This document shows positions 35,842 through 44,545 of a DNA stretch of 64,000 nucleotides, piece after piece. A program made the position numbers and the translations under genes. Every line of letters starts with the position of its first letter. Within the stretch, counting starts at the first letter, position 1. Origin of the DNA: Ch67 sp041395845 (GTDB lineage: Bacteria; Pseudomonadota; Gammaproteobacteria; Pseudomonadales; Ketobacteraceae); the NCBI GenBank assembly GCA_041395845.1, contig JAWKZS010000011.1:62001-126000 (forward strand), in the 5' to 3' direction. The notes beneath the pieces were generated by a model, which worked only from the letters and a program-made list of their open reading frames with translations, searched no databases and was not told the origin of the DNA.

Positions 35842-37082
35842 CTATTGTCTGTTTACGGGGCGACACCGCTTTAGATGAGCAGGATTTACGGGCACACTTG
35901 GCGGCTATGCTGCGCCTAGAAAACACAGCTGTGCTGCTTGGCGCTGGGGCGTCCGTTGCCGCTGGCGGCATGACCATTATGCAGTTGTGGAAGAATTTTA
36001 TCCGCGATCACACTGATACCGCGTTGCGATTTGCGAATGATGGGTTTATCGCACAGGAAGATGCCGTTTTAGTCAACTTTGAAGGAAACAACCCCAGAGC
36101 GCTACCCAATATAGAGATTCTTCTGGATCAGTTGGAAATGGCGCAGATTGACTGGCAGCGCCGTAAACCTGCCAGTAGGAATTTAAAAACCCTCAAAAGC
36201 GATATTGCGCTTCTACTTAAATGCGTGGTTAAAGCAGCCATACTGGATGAAGATTCATGGGCGAGACCACCGGCATTTGATCGTTTACCTTATCACGTGA
36301 AATTGCTGCAACGCTTGATTGGCGCTCGACAGCCCGGACAGGCAAGCCCATGGGTGTTTACTACAAACTACGATCTCGCTGTTGAGTGGGCAGCAGAATC
36401 TGTAGGGATACACACGCATACCGGGTTTGTCGGCATTCATAATCGCACATTCTCGCCACAATCCTTCGACTTGGGATATCGGAACATCAATGCCAAAGGT
36501 GAGGCCCGGTTTGGCTGTAATGATGTTTACTTAGCAAAACTACATGGCTCGCTAACCTGGCAATGTAATGACGGCGAATATCGTGAGCTGGCTGCACCTG
36601 AAGCTTGGCCGAACCTCAAAAAAATCGCTGATGGCGTGGAAGCAGTAGATGAGTCACTGATGGTTTTCCCCAGGGCAGCGAAATATTTGCAGACCGTTGG
36701 TTTTCTGTCTGGCGAGCTGTTCCGCCGCTTCTCCGACTTTCTAGCCAGGCCACAAAGCTGCATCATTTTGACAGGCTATTCGTTTGGCGATGACCATATC
36801 AACCGTCTTCTACGTTCCGCGCTGCTTAATCCAACGTTGCAAGTCATTGCGTTTTTGCCAGAATTTATCGGCACTGACCCAGCACAGATTGAGGCGCTAA
36901 AGCCTGAAGTGAAGCGCCTAATCGCTCTGAAATCTCCCCGCCTGACTTTTGTCGGCGGTGGCGCGAATGCATATTTCAATCACATGGTCGATTTTCTGCC
37001 GGACCCTATGCTCTACGATCTGAAAGAGCAGGAATTTCGCGACCGAATAAAAGCGATAAGTGGTGACGAAAATGCTGAGTAG
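35838..37082 (+). CDS. SIR2-domain NAD-hydrolase component of a SIR2-HerA defence system
   Basis: The 414-residue product has the SIR2 NAD-binding motif GAGAS at 35-39, a TTNYD motif with N177 and D179, KLHGSLTW with the probable catalytic His236, and TGYSFGDDHINRLL. In SIR2-HerA systems this subunit degrades NAD+ after phage infection when assembled with the HerA ATPase. Here the HerA gene follows with an 11-base overlap. Its ATG overlaps the hsdS stop (ATGA), so it is translated as part of the restriction operon. Confidence 0.87.
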   Translation: MTIVCLRGDTALDEQDLRAHLAAMLRLENTAVLLGAGASVAAGGMTIMQLWKNFIRDHTDTALRFANDGFIAQEDAVLVNFEGNNPRALPNIEILLDQLEMAQIDWQRRKPASRNLKTLKSDIALLLKCVVKAAILDEDSWARPPAFDRLPYHVKLLQRLIGARQPGQASPWVFTTNYDLAVEWAAESVGIHTHTGFVGIHNRTFSPQSFDLGYRNINAKGEARFGCNDVYLAKLHGSLTWQCNDGEYRELAAPEAWPNLKKIADGVEAVDESLMVFPRAAKYLQTVGFLSGELFRRFSDFLARPQSCIILTGYSFGDDHINRLLRSALLNPTLQVIAFLPEFIGTDPAQIEALKPEVKRLIALKSPRLTFVGGGANAYFNHMVDFLPDPMLYDLKEQEFRDRIKAISGDENAE

Positions 37083-38838
37083 AACTGCTATTGGCTATGT
37101 CGTTCAGATTGATGGCGGACAGGTCACGCTTAATCTGCTCGATCACCATCGTGGACAAATGGCGAGTCACTATCAAGGCGTCACTCCGGTAGGCGAAGTT
37201 GGTGGCCTGTTGGTTCTCGATGGGGGTTATCGGCTTTTTGTACTGAAAATTTCCGGCCTAAATTTTTCAGAGCCGAAAGAGATTCATCGCCCTTCCGCTA
37301 GCAACCAAAGTCAGAATGGCCAGCCATTGCGGCATTTGCACGGCACAGTAATTGGTTGGGTAGAGGCAGGAAGATTTGTATCCGACAATTTGGCATCACC
37401 GCCTCTGGGAGCGGAAGCCTTTCCACTAACAGGCGAAGAATCGCAAATTGTACTTGGGGGGCCGGAGCCTGACGGGCCCATTACACTTGGTACCGAGTAT
37501 AAAACAGGGAATAGTGTTAGGACTGGTCTAAACCGACTCCTGGCGCAGCATATTGCTGTTCTAGGAAGTTCAGGCCAAGGTAAAAGTTGCTTTACTGCCG
37601 CTGTTTTACAGCAACTTGGAGATATGCCGAATTCCCGCATTGTTATATTCGATATCAATGGGGAGTACGATCGCGCTTTCAGAAAATCTGAGAGTGCGAT
37701 AGCTGCGGGCGACATGGGATGCAGGCTGCCAGAAGGTGCCTATCAGCATACCGTTATAGGCGAAGATGCCGATGGTGCGGAAGGGTATCGTATTCCCTAT
37801 TACGCGCTAGGCAGACAGGGCCTCAATCGACTTTTGTTGCCAAGTGAAAAAACACAACGACCTGCATTGTCATTTGCCATCGACAACTTGAAATATGTTT
37901 ATTGGCATCCGGCTCAGCAAGGTGCGTCGATCGACGGCGTTAACCCTGTTCTTTTTGATGATTGTCGTCAAAATGGTGCCAATCAAGCTAATACTGCAAT
38001 AAACGATCTGAGATCCGGGCAAGTTGCCACAGCAAACCAGTGGCCTGATATGGCCGCATTGGCAGCTTTAGTCGCTGATAGTCACAGTATCGCCCCGGAT
38101 CGGAATCCAAATACCTTCAAAAGGGACACTTTTTCATATGGAAATGTTTCCCCTCTTATCACCCGGATTCATCGCCTGATTGACGATGAAATGCTTCGCG
38201 CGGTGGTTGATGTACGTGGTGGTGCTCCAGTCAACGGCGGCAATCTTGATATGCGGGCAGAAGGAGAACGCCTTGTCGACAAGATATTTGGCTGTGAAGA
38301 GTCTCCGTGGCGTGTTCATGTTGTGAACCTTCGGCAAGTACCGCAAGACCTTATGCCCCTTGTGCTTGGTTCGATGCTAGAGCTTTATTCTCAAGTCCTG
38401 TTCCGCCGCGGACAAGGCAATTACCCAGCTACATTGCTAGTACTTGAAGAGGCGCATCACTATCTGCGGCCCGTTCCTGATGGGGACTCAGGCACCTCAT
38501 CGCTCGCTTACGAGCGACTGGCGAAAGAAGGTCGCAAGTTTGGGCTAGCTCTATGGCTTAGTACTCAGAGGCCGTCAGAGGTGTCGCCAACGGTTCTTTC
38601 TCAGTGCAACACATGGGTTTCCTTCCGCCTTACGTCTGAGCAAGACTTGCGTGTGATTTCATCAGCTTGCGAATGGGCAGATAAGCGTGAGGTGTCTCGT
38701 ATTGCAGGTCTACCCAGGCAGCATGCCCTGGTAATGGGAGGAACTGTGGCCTTGCCAACCTGTATACGGTCCAAAAATGCAGAGCCAACACCAAAGTCCG
38801 AGGATGGAAGATTTGATGGGTGGGTAACAAATGAGTAG
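37072..38838 (+). CDS. HerA-like hexameric ATPase of a SIR2-HerA defence system
   Basis: The 588-residue product begins MLSRTAIGYVVQIDGG (a HAS-barrel-like N terminus). It has Walker A GSSGQGKS with K171, IVIFDINGEYDRAF, Walker B LLVLEEAHHY with E459, and the late FLRLT-like SFRLTSEQDLRVI and a WLSTQRPSEVS segment typical of the HerA/FtsK group. These ATPases form DNA-pumping hexamers and here are predicted to complex with the SIR2 protein. ATG at 37072 is preferred to GTGs at 37060/37063. There is a 200-base gap after it. Confidence 0.88.
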   Translation: MLSRTAIGYVVQIDGGQVTLNLLDHHRGQMASHYQGVTPVGEVGGLLVLDGGYRLFVLKISGLNFSEPKEIHRPSASNQSQNGQPLRHLHGTVIGWVEAGRFVSDNLASPPLGAEAFPLTGEESQIVLGGPEPDGPITLGTEYKTGNSVRTGLNRLLAQHIAVLGSSGQGKSCFTAAVLQQLGDMPNSRIVIFDINGEYDRAFRKSESAIAAGDMGCRLPEGAYQHTVIGEDADGAEGYRIPYYALGRQGLNRLLLPSEKTQRPALSFAIDNLKYVYWHPAQQGASIDGVNPVLFDDCRQNGANQANTAINDLRSGQVATANQWPDMAALAALVADSHSIAPDRNPNTFKRDTFSYGNVSPLITRIHRLIDDEMLRAVVDVRGGAPVNGGNLDMRAEGERLVDKIFGCEESPWRVHVVNLRQVPQDLMPLVLGSMLELYSQVLFRRGQGNYPATLLVLEEAHHYLRPVPDGDSGTSSLAYERLAKEGRKFGLALWLSTQRPSEVSPTVLSQCNTWVSFRLTSEQDLRVISSACEWADKREVSRIAGLPRQHALVMGGTVALPTCIRSKNAEPTPKSEDGRFDGWVTNE

Positions 38839-39027
38839 CAAGCTCCGAATCAAAGTCGACAACGTATCCCACTGCACAAACGAAAGCGAACATTTGGGAA
38901 ACAAGAAAAACTGGAATCCCCAGGGTAGCCGTAAAGCCAGGCGCCAAGCGGAGCCGAAAGCCCAGAGTGGTCTCTTAAGGTTTTTGATCGTGATCGACCG
39001 CCCGTCAAGGTACAATGGCCCCATATT

Positions 39028-39034
39028 TAGGAGG
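39028..39034 (+). promoter_or_regulatory. strong ribosome-binding site before the AAA ATPase gene
   Basis: TAGGAGG stands eight bases before the ATG at 39043, and a TACAAT hexamer lies at 39011. In contrast to the overlapping genes upstream, this looks like the start of an independently expressed module. Confidence 0.6.
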
Positions 39035-39042
39035 ACCACATT

Positions 39043-40050
39043 ATGGCCAGTGCAGACCAGTTAAAGGCGCTGCTCCAGTCTCATCTGGAGGGCGACGAAA
39101 ACCGTTTTTATTCTGTCGCCATGCAGGTGGCAGCCCATGAGGCCAAACGTGGCCATGGCAAGCTGGCTGAAGAGTTGCGGGCGCTGGTTGATCAGGCCAA
39201 ATCCCGCCGGGCGGCTGTGACCGGAAGTGTACCAGATAGCAAGGCTGTGCCCATCAGCAAGCCAAGGGGTGAACTGGCTAGCTTGCTGAGTGTGAGTTAC
39301 CCCAAATCCCGCCTGGGAGATATGGTGCTTAATAGCGAGCTTGCCCAACAGTTGGAGCGGATTATTCGCGAGCAACGCCATGCGGCGGAGATCCTGTCCC
39401 ACGGATTATCGCCACGACGCAAACTGCTGTTAGTCGGCCCGCCCGGTACGGGTAAAACCATGACGGCATCGGTACTGGCTGGTGAACTGGGCCTGCCGTT
39501 GTTTCAGGTGCGTCTCGACGGGCTGATCACCAAGTTTATGGGTGAGACCGCCGCCAAACTGCGGCAGATCTTCGAGTCTACCCACCATGCTCGCGGCGTG
39601 TATTTCTTTGATGAATTTGATGCCATCGGCTCGCAACGGGGCTTGGCAAACGATGTGGGCGAAGTGCGTCGTATTCTAAACAGTTTCCTGCAAATGATTG
39701 AGCAGGATGACTCTCACAGTTTGATCATTGGAGCCACCAACCACCCAGATATTCTGGATAACGCCCTGTTCCGCCGCTTTGATGATCTGCTGCATTACGA
39801 GTTGCCAGATGAAGCACACATTGCCAGTGTGCTGAAATCGCGTCTATCTCGCTTAGCCGTTAAAAATACCTCTTGGAAACGTTTGGCTGCTAAAGCACTT
39901 GGCTTGAGCTATGCCGAGTTAACCCGTGCCGCAGAGGAAGTGTTAAAAACGGCGTTGATTGAACGCGCAGAAAAAATATCCGAAAAAGATATTTCGCAAG
40001 CGCTGGAAGAACGCCGCAGGCTTTCCTACCGATTGAATAAAAGCAGTTAA
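39043..40050 (+). CDS. AAA+ ATPase, IetA-like
   Basis: The 335-residue product is a classic AAA ATPase: Walker A GPPGTGKT (132-139), Walker B FFDE (188-191), sensor 1 GATN and arginine-finger FRRFDD. The N-terminal 70 residues form a helical recruiting region. It is paired with a subtilisin-like protease 15 bases downstream. This ATPase-protease pair matches IetAS, first seen as a plasmid stability system and later scored as a phage-defence system. The assignment rests on domains and order only. Confidence 0.82.
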   Translation: MASADQLKALLQSHLEGDENRFYSVAMQVAAHEAKRGHGKLAEELRALVDQAKSRRAAVTGSVPDSKAVPISKPRGELASLLSVSYPKSRLGDMVLNSELAQQLERIIREQRHAAEILSHGLSPRRKLLLVGPPGTGKTMTASVLAGELGLPLFQVRLDGLITKFMGETAAKLRQIFESTHHARGVYFFDEFDAIGSQRGLANDVGEVRRILNSFLQMIEQDDSHSLIIGATNHPDILDNALFRRFDDLLHYELPDEAHIASVLKSRLSRLAVKNTSWKRLAAKALGLSYAELTRAAEEVLKTALIERAEKISEKDISQALEERRRLSYRLNKSS

Positions 40051-40065
40051 CGATAAGGACATCGC

Positions 40066-42567
40066 ATGGCGGAAAGGGAGCCGAATAACCACCCGCATTT
40101 TATTTTTCAAAATAGCGCACATACCGAAAGCTTTACATCGCCTTCAAAAGGCGGTGGTGGTAAGCAGATACCTGATAGAGACCGGGCAGCCCATGGCAGT
40201 GCCCTTCAGGGTAAGCTTCAGCAACTGACTCCGATGTTAGCCGAAGCGACTGATCAACAGCGACAGGCGGGGCTTGACGAAGGGTTCGGCCTGCAAATTG
40301 AGTTTGAAAGCTTCCCGGATGTTGAGCTGGCTTTTGAATCCCTTGCCCGTGAGCGATCAGGTATCGAACTTCGCAATGTCCGCCACGACGGCCATAAGAC
40401 CTTTGCTACGGTCTTTGTGCCGGATGGCAAGCTCGGTGTTTTCGAGAAGCTCATCACCAATTACTTAGATAGCGGCAAAGACACAAAGAATGGCCCTGCA
40501 AATAGAAAATTGCTGAATACCATTTCGGATATTCGTGCGGCCACGCTGCAAGCCTTGTGGACTGATTCACCCGACGCTATGCCGACGGCAGACGACGAAC
40601 ACCTCTGGTGGGAGGTGTGGCTGCCGACGCGAAACGATCGACAAGGGATTGTGGAACAATTCCGAGAAGCAGCAACGGGCCTGAATTTCCGTATCGCGTC
40701 CGGTGAGCTTTCCTTTCCGGAACGCTCTGTGTTGCTGGTGTACGGCTCGGTCGGTCAAATGAAGCGCTCGATGATGACGTTAAACAGCATCGCTGAATTG
40801 CGTCGCGCTAAAGAAACAGCAGAATTTTTTGATGCTTTAAATCCAGAAGAACAGCCACAGTGGATTAATGAGTTAAACGACCGCTTAACCTTGCCCGCTG
40901 ACGGTGCTGAGGTGCCCTATGTATGCCTGCTTGATACTGGGGTAAACAATGGCCACCCGTTATTGCAACAAGCAATCACTAATGCGGATAAACACAGTGT
41001 TGAACCTGCCTGGGGGTTAGATGATGGCGAGGGGCATGGTACAGAGATGGCAGGCCTTGCCCTGCTGGGCAATCTGACCGACGCGCTCTCAACTCAGATG
41101 CCAGTATCGGTTTCTCATCGCTTGGAATCGGTTAAGTTGTTGCCAGAAGATGGAGCCAATGGCGGTGACGCCATTCTGCATGGCTACCTGACCTCAGAGG
41201 CGGTTGATCGGCCAGCGGTCACTGCGCCACACCGCAAACGGGTTTTCAGTATGGCGATTACCGCCAGAGACAATCGCGACCGGGGGCGGCCTTCTGCCTG
41301 GTCCGCAACCATCGATCGGCTTGCCTATGACGCCGATGCACAAGGTGAAGCACCAAAATTATTTGTGATATCTGCCGGTAACATTAAAGACCCTAACGCT
41401 TGGATGGAATATCCGCACAGCAATGGCTCCGACGGCATTCATGACCCGGCGCAGGCATGGAATGCCCTGACCGTGGGGGCCATGACCAACCTGGCAAGAA
41501 TTACCGAGGCAGATGCAGAGCACTACACTCCTATCGCGGAGATTGGTGGTTTAAGCCCTTTTAGTACCACCTCACAAACCTGGCAAGCACATTGGCCATT
41601 AAAACCGGATGTGGTTTTTGAGGGTGGCAATGTGGCAAAGGACGGTTTAGGTGCGGCCTGGATGCCAAGCTTAAGTCTGCTTACGACCAATGCAAATCCA
41701 GCTGAACGCCTGCTTACGACAAGCAATGCCACCAGTGCCGCTTCAGCCCTTTGCGCACGAATGGCGGCACAATTAATGGCCAGATACCCGAATTTATGGC
41801 CAGAAAGCATACGCGGATTGATCGTTCACTCAGCGCAGTGGACCGAAGCCATGAAGCGAATGTTTCTGCCTGCAAGAGGGGCACCAACCAAAGCTCAAAC
41901 AACCGAATTGGTGAGACACTGCGGGTTCGGAGAGCCAAACCTCGATAGAGCCCTTTGGAGCGCAGATAACTCGTTAACCATGATCTGTGAGGAATTTTTA
42001 CATCCGTTCAAACGCGATAAAGGGAAAGAGCCGCAACTTAGGGATATGAACCTGCACCAATTGCCATGGCCATTGGCAGAGCTTGAGATGTTGGGTGAGG
42101 CACAGGTAGAAATGCGGGTGACCCTGTCTTACTTCATAGAACCCAACCCTTCTGCCCGTGGCGTGACCTCGCGCTATCGGTATGAGTCCCACGGCCTTCG
42201 TTTTGATGTAAAACGCCCGCTAGAAAGCGACCCTGACTTCCGTGCCCGAATCAATGCAGCAGCCAGAGACGATGAAGAGCGCGTGAACAGAAACGACAAT
42301 GACCCAAACTGGGTGATTGGCAAGAAGAACCGGCACAAAGGTTCGCTGCATTCCGATATTTGGAAAGGCAGTGCGGCAGAGCTGGCGAGTCGAGGGGCCA
42401 TTGCAGTTTACCCTTCACTGGGCTGGTGGAAAACAAGGCCTGCACTGGAACGGTACGATCAACGCATCAGGTACTCTCTGGTCGTATCTATTAACGCACC
42501 GGATATTGACGTGGATTTATACACGCCGATCGCTAACCAGATTGGCGTACCCGTTGTCATCGGATAA
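40066..42567 (+). CDS. S8 subtilisin-like serine protease, IetS-like
   Basis: The 833-residue product has a full S8 triad: D290 (LLDTGV), H324 (GHGTEMAG) and S557 (ATSAASA). There is no signal peptide, so it probably acts in the cytoplasm together with the AAA ATPase encoded just before it. The N-terminal 270 residues contain a domain unlike the usual inhibitor propeptide, and about 230 residues follow the catalytic domain. Intracellular subtilases paired with AAA ATPases are found in defence islands. The target protein is unknown. Confidence 0.85.
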   Translation: MAEREPNNHPHFIFQNSAHTESFTSPSKGGGGKQIPDRDRAAHGSALQGKLQQLTPMLAEATDQQRQAGLDEGFGLQIEFESFPDVELAFESLARERSGIELRNVRHDGHKTFATVFVPDGKLGVFEKLITNYLDSGKDTKNGPANRKLLNTISDIRAATLQALWTDSPDAMPTADDEHLWWEVWLPTRNDRQGIVEQFREAATGLNFRIASGELSFPERSVLLVYGSVGQMKRSMMTLNSIAELRRAKETAEFFDALNPEEQPQWINELNDRLTLPADGAEVPYVCLLDTGVNNGHPLLQQAITNADKHSVEPAWGLDDGEGHGTEMAGLALLGNLTDALSTQMPVSVSHRLESVKLLPEDGANGGDAILHGYLTSEAVDRPAVTAPHRKRVFSMAITARDNRDRGRPSAWSATIDRLAYDADAQGEAPKLFVISAGNIKDPNAWMEYPHSNGSDGIHDPAQAWNALTVGAMTNLARITEADAEHYTPIAEIGGLSPFSTTSQTWQAHWPLKPDVVFEGGNVAKDGLGAAWMPSLSLLTTNANPAERLLTTSNATSAASALCARMAAQLMARYPNLWPESIRGLIVHSAQWTEAMKRMFLPARGAPTKAQTTELVRHCGFGEPNLDRALWSADNSLTMICEEFLHPFKRDKGKEPQLRDMNLHQLPWPLAELEMLGEAQVEMRVTLSYFIEPNPSARGVTSRYRYESHGLRFDVKRPLESDPDFRARINAAARDDEERVNRNDNDPNWVIGKKNRHKGSLHSDIWKGSAAELASRGAIAVYPSLGWWKTRPALERYDQRIRYSLVVSINAPDIDVDLYTPIANQIGVPVVIG

Positions 42568-42611
42568 TTGATTTAAGTGGCGCCGATGCCATTCACGAAA
42601 GAGCAAGAAAT

Positions 42612-44099
42612 ATGAATACATCAACCATCATCTCCAGAGTCTGGAGCTTCTGCACTACCCTTCGCGACGACGGTGTGGGCTATGGCGACTATCTTGAACA
42701 ATTGACGTATCTGATCTTCCTGAAGATGGCAGATGAATACTCAAAGCCACCTTATTCCCGTGATGTGGGTATTCCTGCCAAGTATAACTGGCAGGCTCTG
42801 ACCAGTAAGAAAGGCGCGGAACTAGAGGTGCTTTATGTGGAGTTGTTGCGCGAACTGGGTAAGCAGAAAGGCATGCTTGGCCAGATTTTCACAAAAGCGC
42901 AGAACAAGATTCAAGACCCCGCCAAGCTGTACCGCCTGATCGATATGATCGACAGCACCCAGTGGATCATGATGGGTGCAGATGTTAAAGGTGACATCTA
43001 TGAAGGGTTACTGGAAAAGAACGCTGAAGATACCAAGTCCGGCGCGGGCCAGTATTTCACGCCCAGGGCACTGATTCGCACCATGGTAGAGTGCGTTCGG
43101 CCAGAACCAGGCAAAACCATTGCCGACCCTTCGTGCGGTACAGGTGGATTTTTTCTGGCGGCCTACGACTTTTTGACCAATCCAGAAAATCATTCACTCG
43201 ACAAAGAGCAAAAACAATTCCTGAAGCACAGCACCTTCTATGGCAATGAAATCGTCGCCAATACCCGCCGCCTGTGTTTAATGAATATGTTTTTACACAA
43301 CATCGGGGAAATTGATGGCGATAGTCTGGTATCCCCTAATGACGCGCTCATCGCGGCCAGCCCCGTTAGCGTAGACTATGTGCTCGCCAATCCACCGTTT
43401 GGCAAAAAAAGTTCTATGAGCTTTACCAACGAAGAAGGTGAGCAAGAGACTGACGAGCTCACTTATAACCGCCAGGACTTTTGGGCCACAACCTCCAACA
43501 AACAGCTCAATTTCGTTCAGCATATTCGTAGCATGTTAAAAACCACTGGCAAAGCCGCCGTCGTCGTGCCGGATAACGTGCTGTTTGAAGGCGGTTCAGG
43601 TGAAACGATTCGCAAGAAACTGTTAGAGAATACAACCCTGCATACCATTCTGCGTTTACCTACAGGCATATTTTACGCGCAGGGGGTTAAGGCAAACGTG
43701 CTATTTTTTGATAACCAACCTGCCAGCCCCAAGGCGTGGACGAAAGAGGTGTGGTTTTACGACTACCGAACTAACATCCATCACACCCTTAAGAAAAAGC
43801 CAATGCGCTTTGAAGATTTAGCGGACTTTATCGAATGCTACAACCCGAAAAATCCGTCTAAACGCAAAGAGACTTGGCACCCTGAGAATAATCCAGAAGG
43901 CCGCTGGCGAAAATACAGCGCTGAAGAATTACTCGCGCGCGACAAAACCAGCCTCGACATCTTCTGGCTAAAAGACAAAAGCCTGACTGACTTGGATAAC
44001 CTACCTGAACCAGATGATCTCGCAGAAGAGATTATCGAAAACCTAGAAGCGGGGTTAAACAGCTTCCGGGAAGTACTGAGCGGCTTGGCTACCAAATAA
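42612..44099 (+). CDS. hsdM: type I restriction-modification methyltransferase (HsdM)
   Basis: The 495-residue N6-adenine methylase has the HsdM N-terminal bundle (LRDDGVGYGDYLEQLTYL), SAM-binding motif ADPSCGTGGFF (171-181) and catalytic NPPF (260-263). It methylates the site chosen by HsdS and protects host DNA. It is separated from hsdS by four genes (SIR2, HerA, AAA, S8), about 6.8 kb. A hairpin follows its stop at 44125-44151. Confidence 0.95.
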   Translation: MNTSTIISRVWSFCTTLRDDGVGYGDYLEQLTYLIFLKMADEYSKPPYSRDVGIPAKYNWQALTSKKGAELEVLYVELLRELGKQKGMLGQIFTKAQNKIQDPAKLYRLIDMIDSTQWIMMGADVKGDIYEGLLEKNAEDTKSGAGQYFTPRALIRTMVECVRPEPGKTIADPSCGTGGFFLAAYDFLTNPENHSLDKEQKQFLKHSTFYGNEIVANTRRLCLMNMFLHNIGEIDGDSLVSPNDALIAASPVSVDYVLANPPFGKKSSMSFTNEEGEQETDELTYNRQDFWATTSNKQLNFVQHIRSMLKTTGKAAVVVPDNVLFEGGSGETIRKKLLENTTLHTILRLPTGIFYAQGVKANVLFFDNQPASPKAWTKEVWFYDYRTNIHHTLKKKPMRFEDLADFIECYNPKNPSKRKETWHPENNPEGRWRKYSAEELLARDKTSLDIFWLKDKSLTDLDNLPEPDDLAEEIIENLEAGLNSFREVLSGLATK

Positions 44100-44124
44100 T
44101 CCACCTACAATTGTTTTCCGAGAA

Positions 44125-44151
44125 AGGTTGGGCAGCACTACTGCCCAACCT
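44125..44151 (+). terminator. hairpin after hsdM
   Basis: An 11-bp perfect stem, AGGTTGGGCAG/CTGCCCAACCT, with a five-base loop stands 25 bases past the hsdM stop. There is no T run after it, so termination is probable but not certain. It also covers the end of the TniQ remnant on the other strand. Confidence 0.5.
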
Positions 44152-44444
44152 GTAATGCCCCGTAAGCAGTCTGAATAACATTTTTCAGAACCCACTTAGG
44201 AAACGCGGTTTGTTCCTTCAGAACCCGATACGCCTCTTTGCGGGTTTGTATATGATCCGCATAGCGTTCCACAGCAAAGAACTGGAGTACGGCAGCTTGG
44301 GCGCGATAGCGATTAACCAGGGTGGTCTGGTATCGATACGTCTGATAACGCTCAACAATTCCGGCTGAGGCCGGTTTCCCGCAGGACGTCAGATATCTTC
44401 ATTTTATGCTCACCCATCAGGCGAGCGAGGTGGCAGCGGATCAT
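44138..44444 (-). pseudogene. chimeric remnant: HTH regulator head joined to TniQ tail
   Basis: On the minus strand, 44444-44361 encodes 28 residues (MIRCHLARLMGEHKMKISDV, then LRETGLSR) of which 24 match the start of the HTH regulator at 31208. Homology stops exactly at LSR. From 44360 to 44138, in another frame and without stops, follow about 74 residues with the pattern of the intact TniQ C terminus 400 bases away (RKEAYRVL, PKWVLKNVIQTAY against RKKAYKDL, PKFLLKSAIQTAY). The two parts are out of frame with each other, so the junction is a deletion scar and not a working fusion. Confidence 0.8.
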
Positions 44445-44545
44445 TGCCAGGCCCTTATGAGTACGATTGCTTATGCTGTATTCAAACCCTCAACAATTTA
44501 AATGTAAACCATAAATATTTCACTTAAAACGCAATTTTTACAGAT

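Noticed and set aside
38831..39064. 77-codon frame overlapping the HerA stop
   Set aside because: The ATG overlaps the HerA stop, but there is no ribosome-binding site, the product has no motif, and it runs over the strong ribosome-binding site and start of the AAA ATPase gene.
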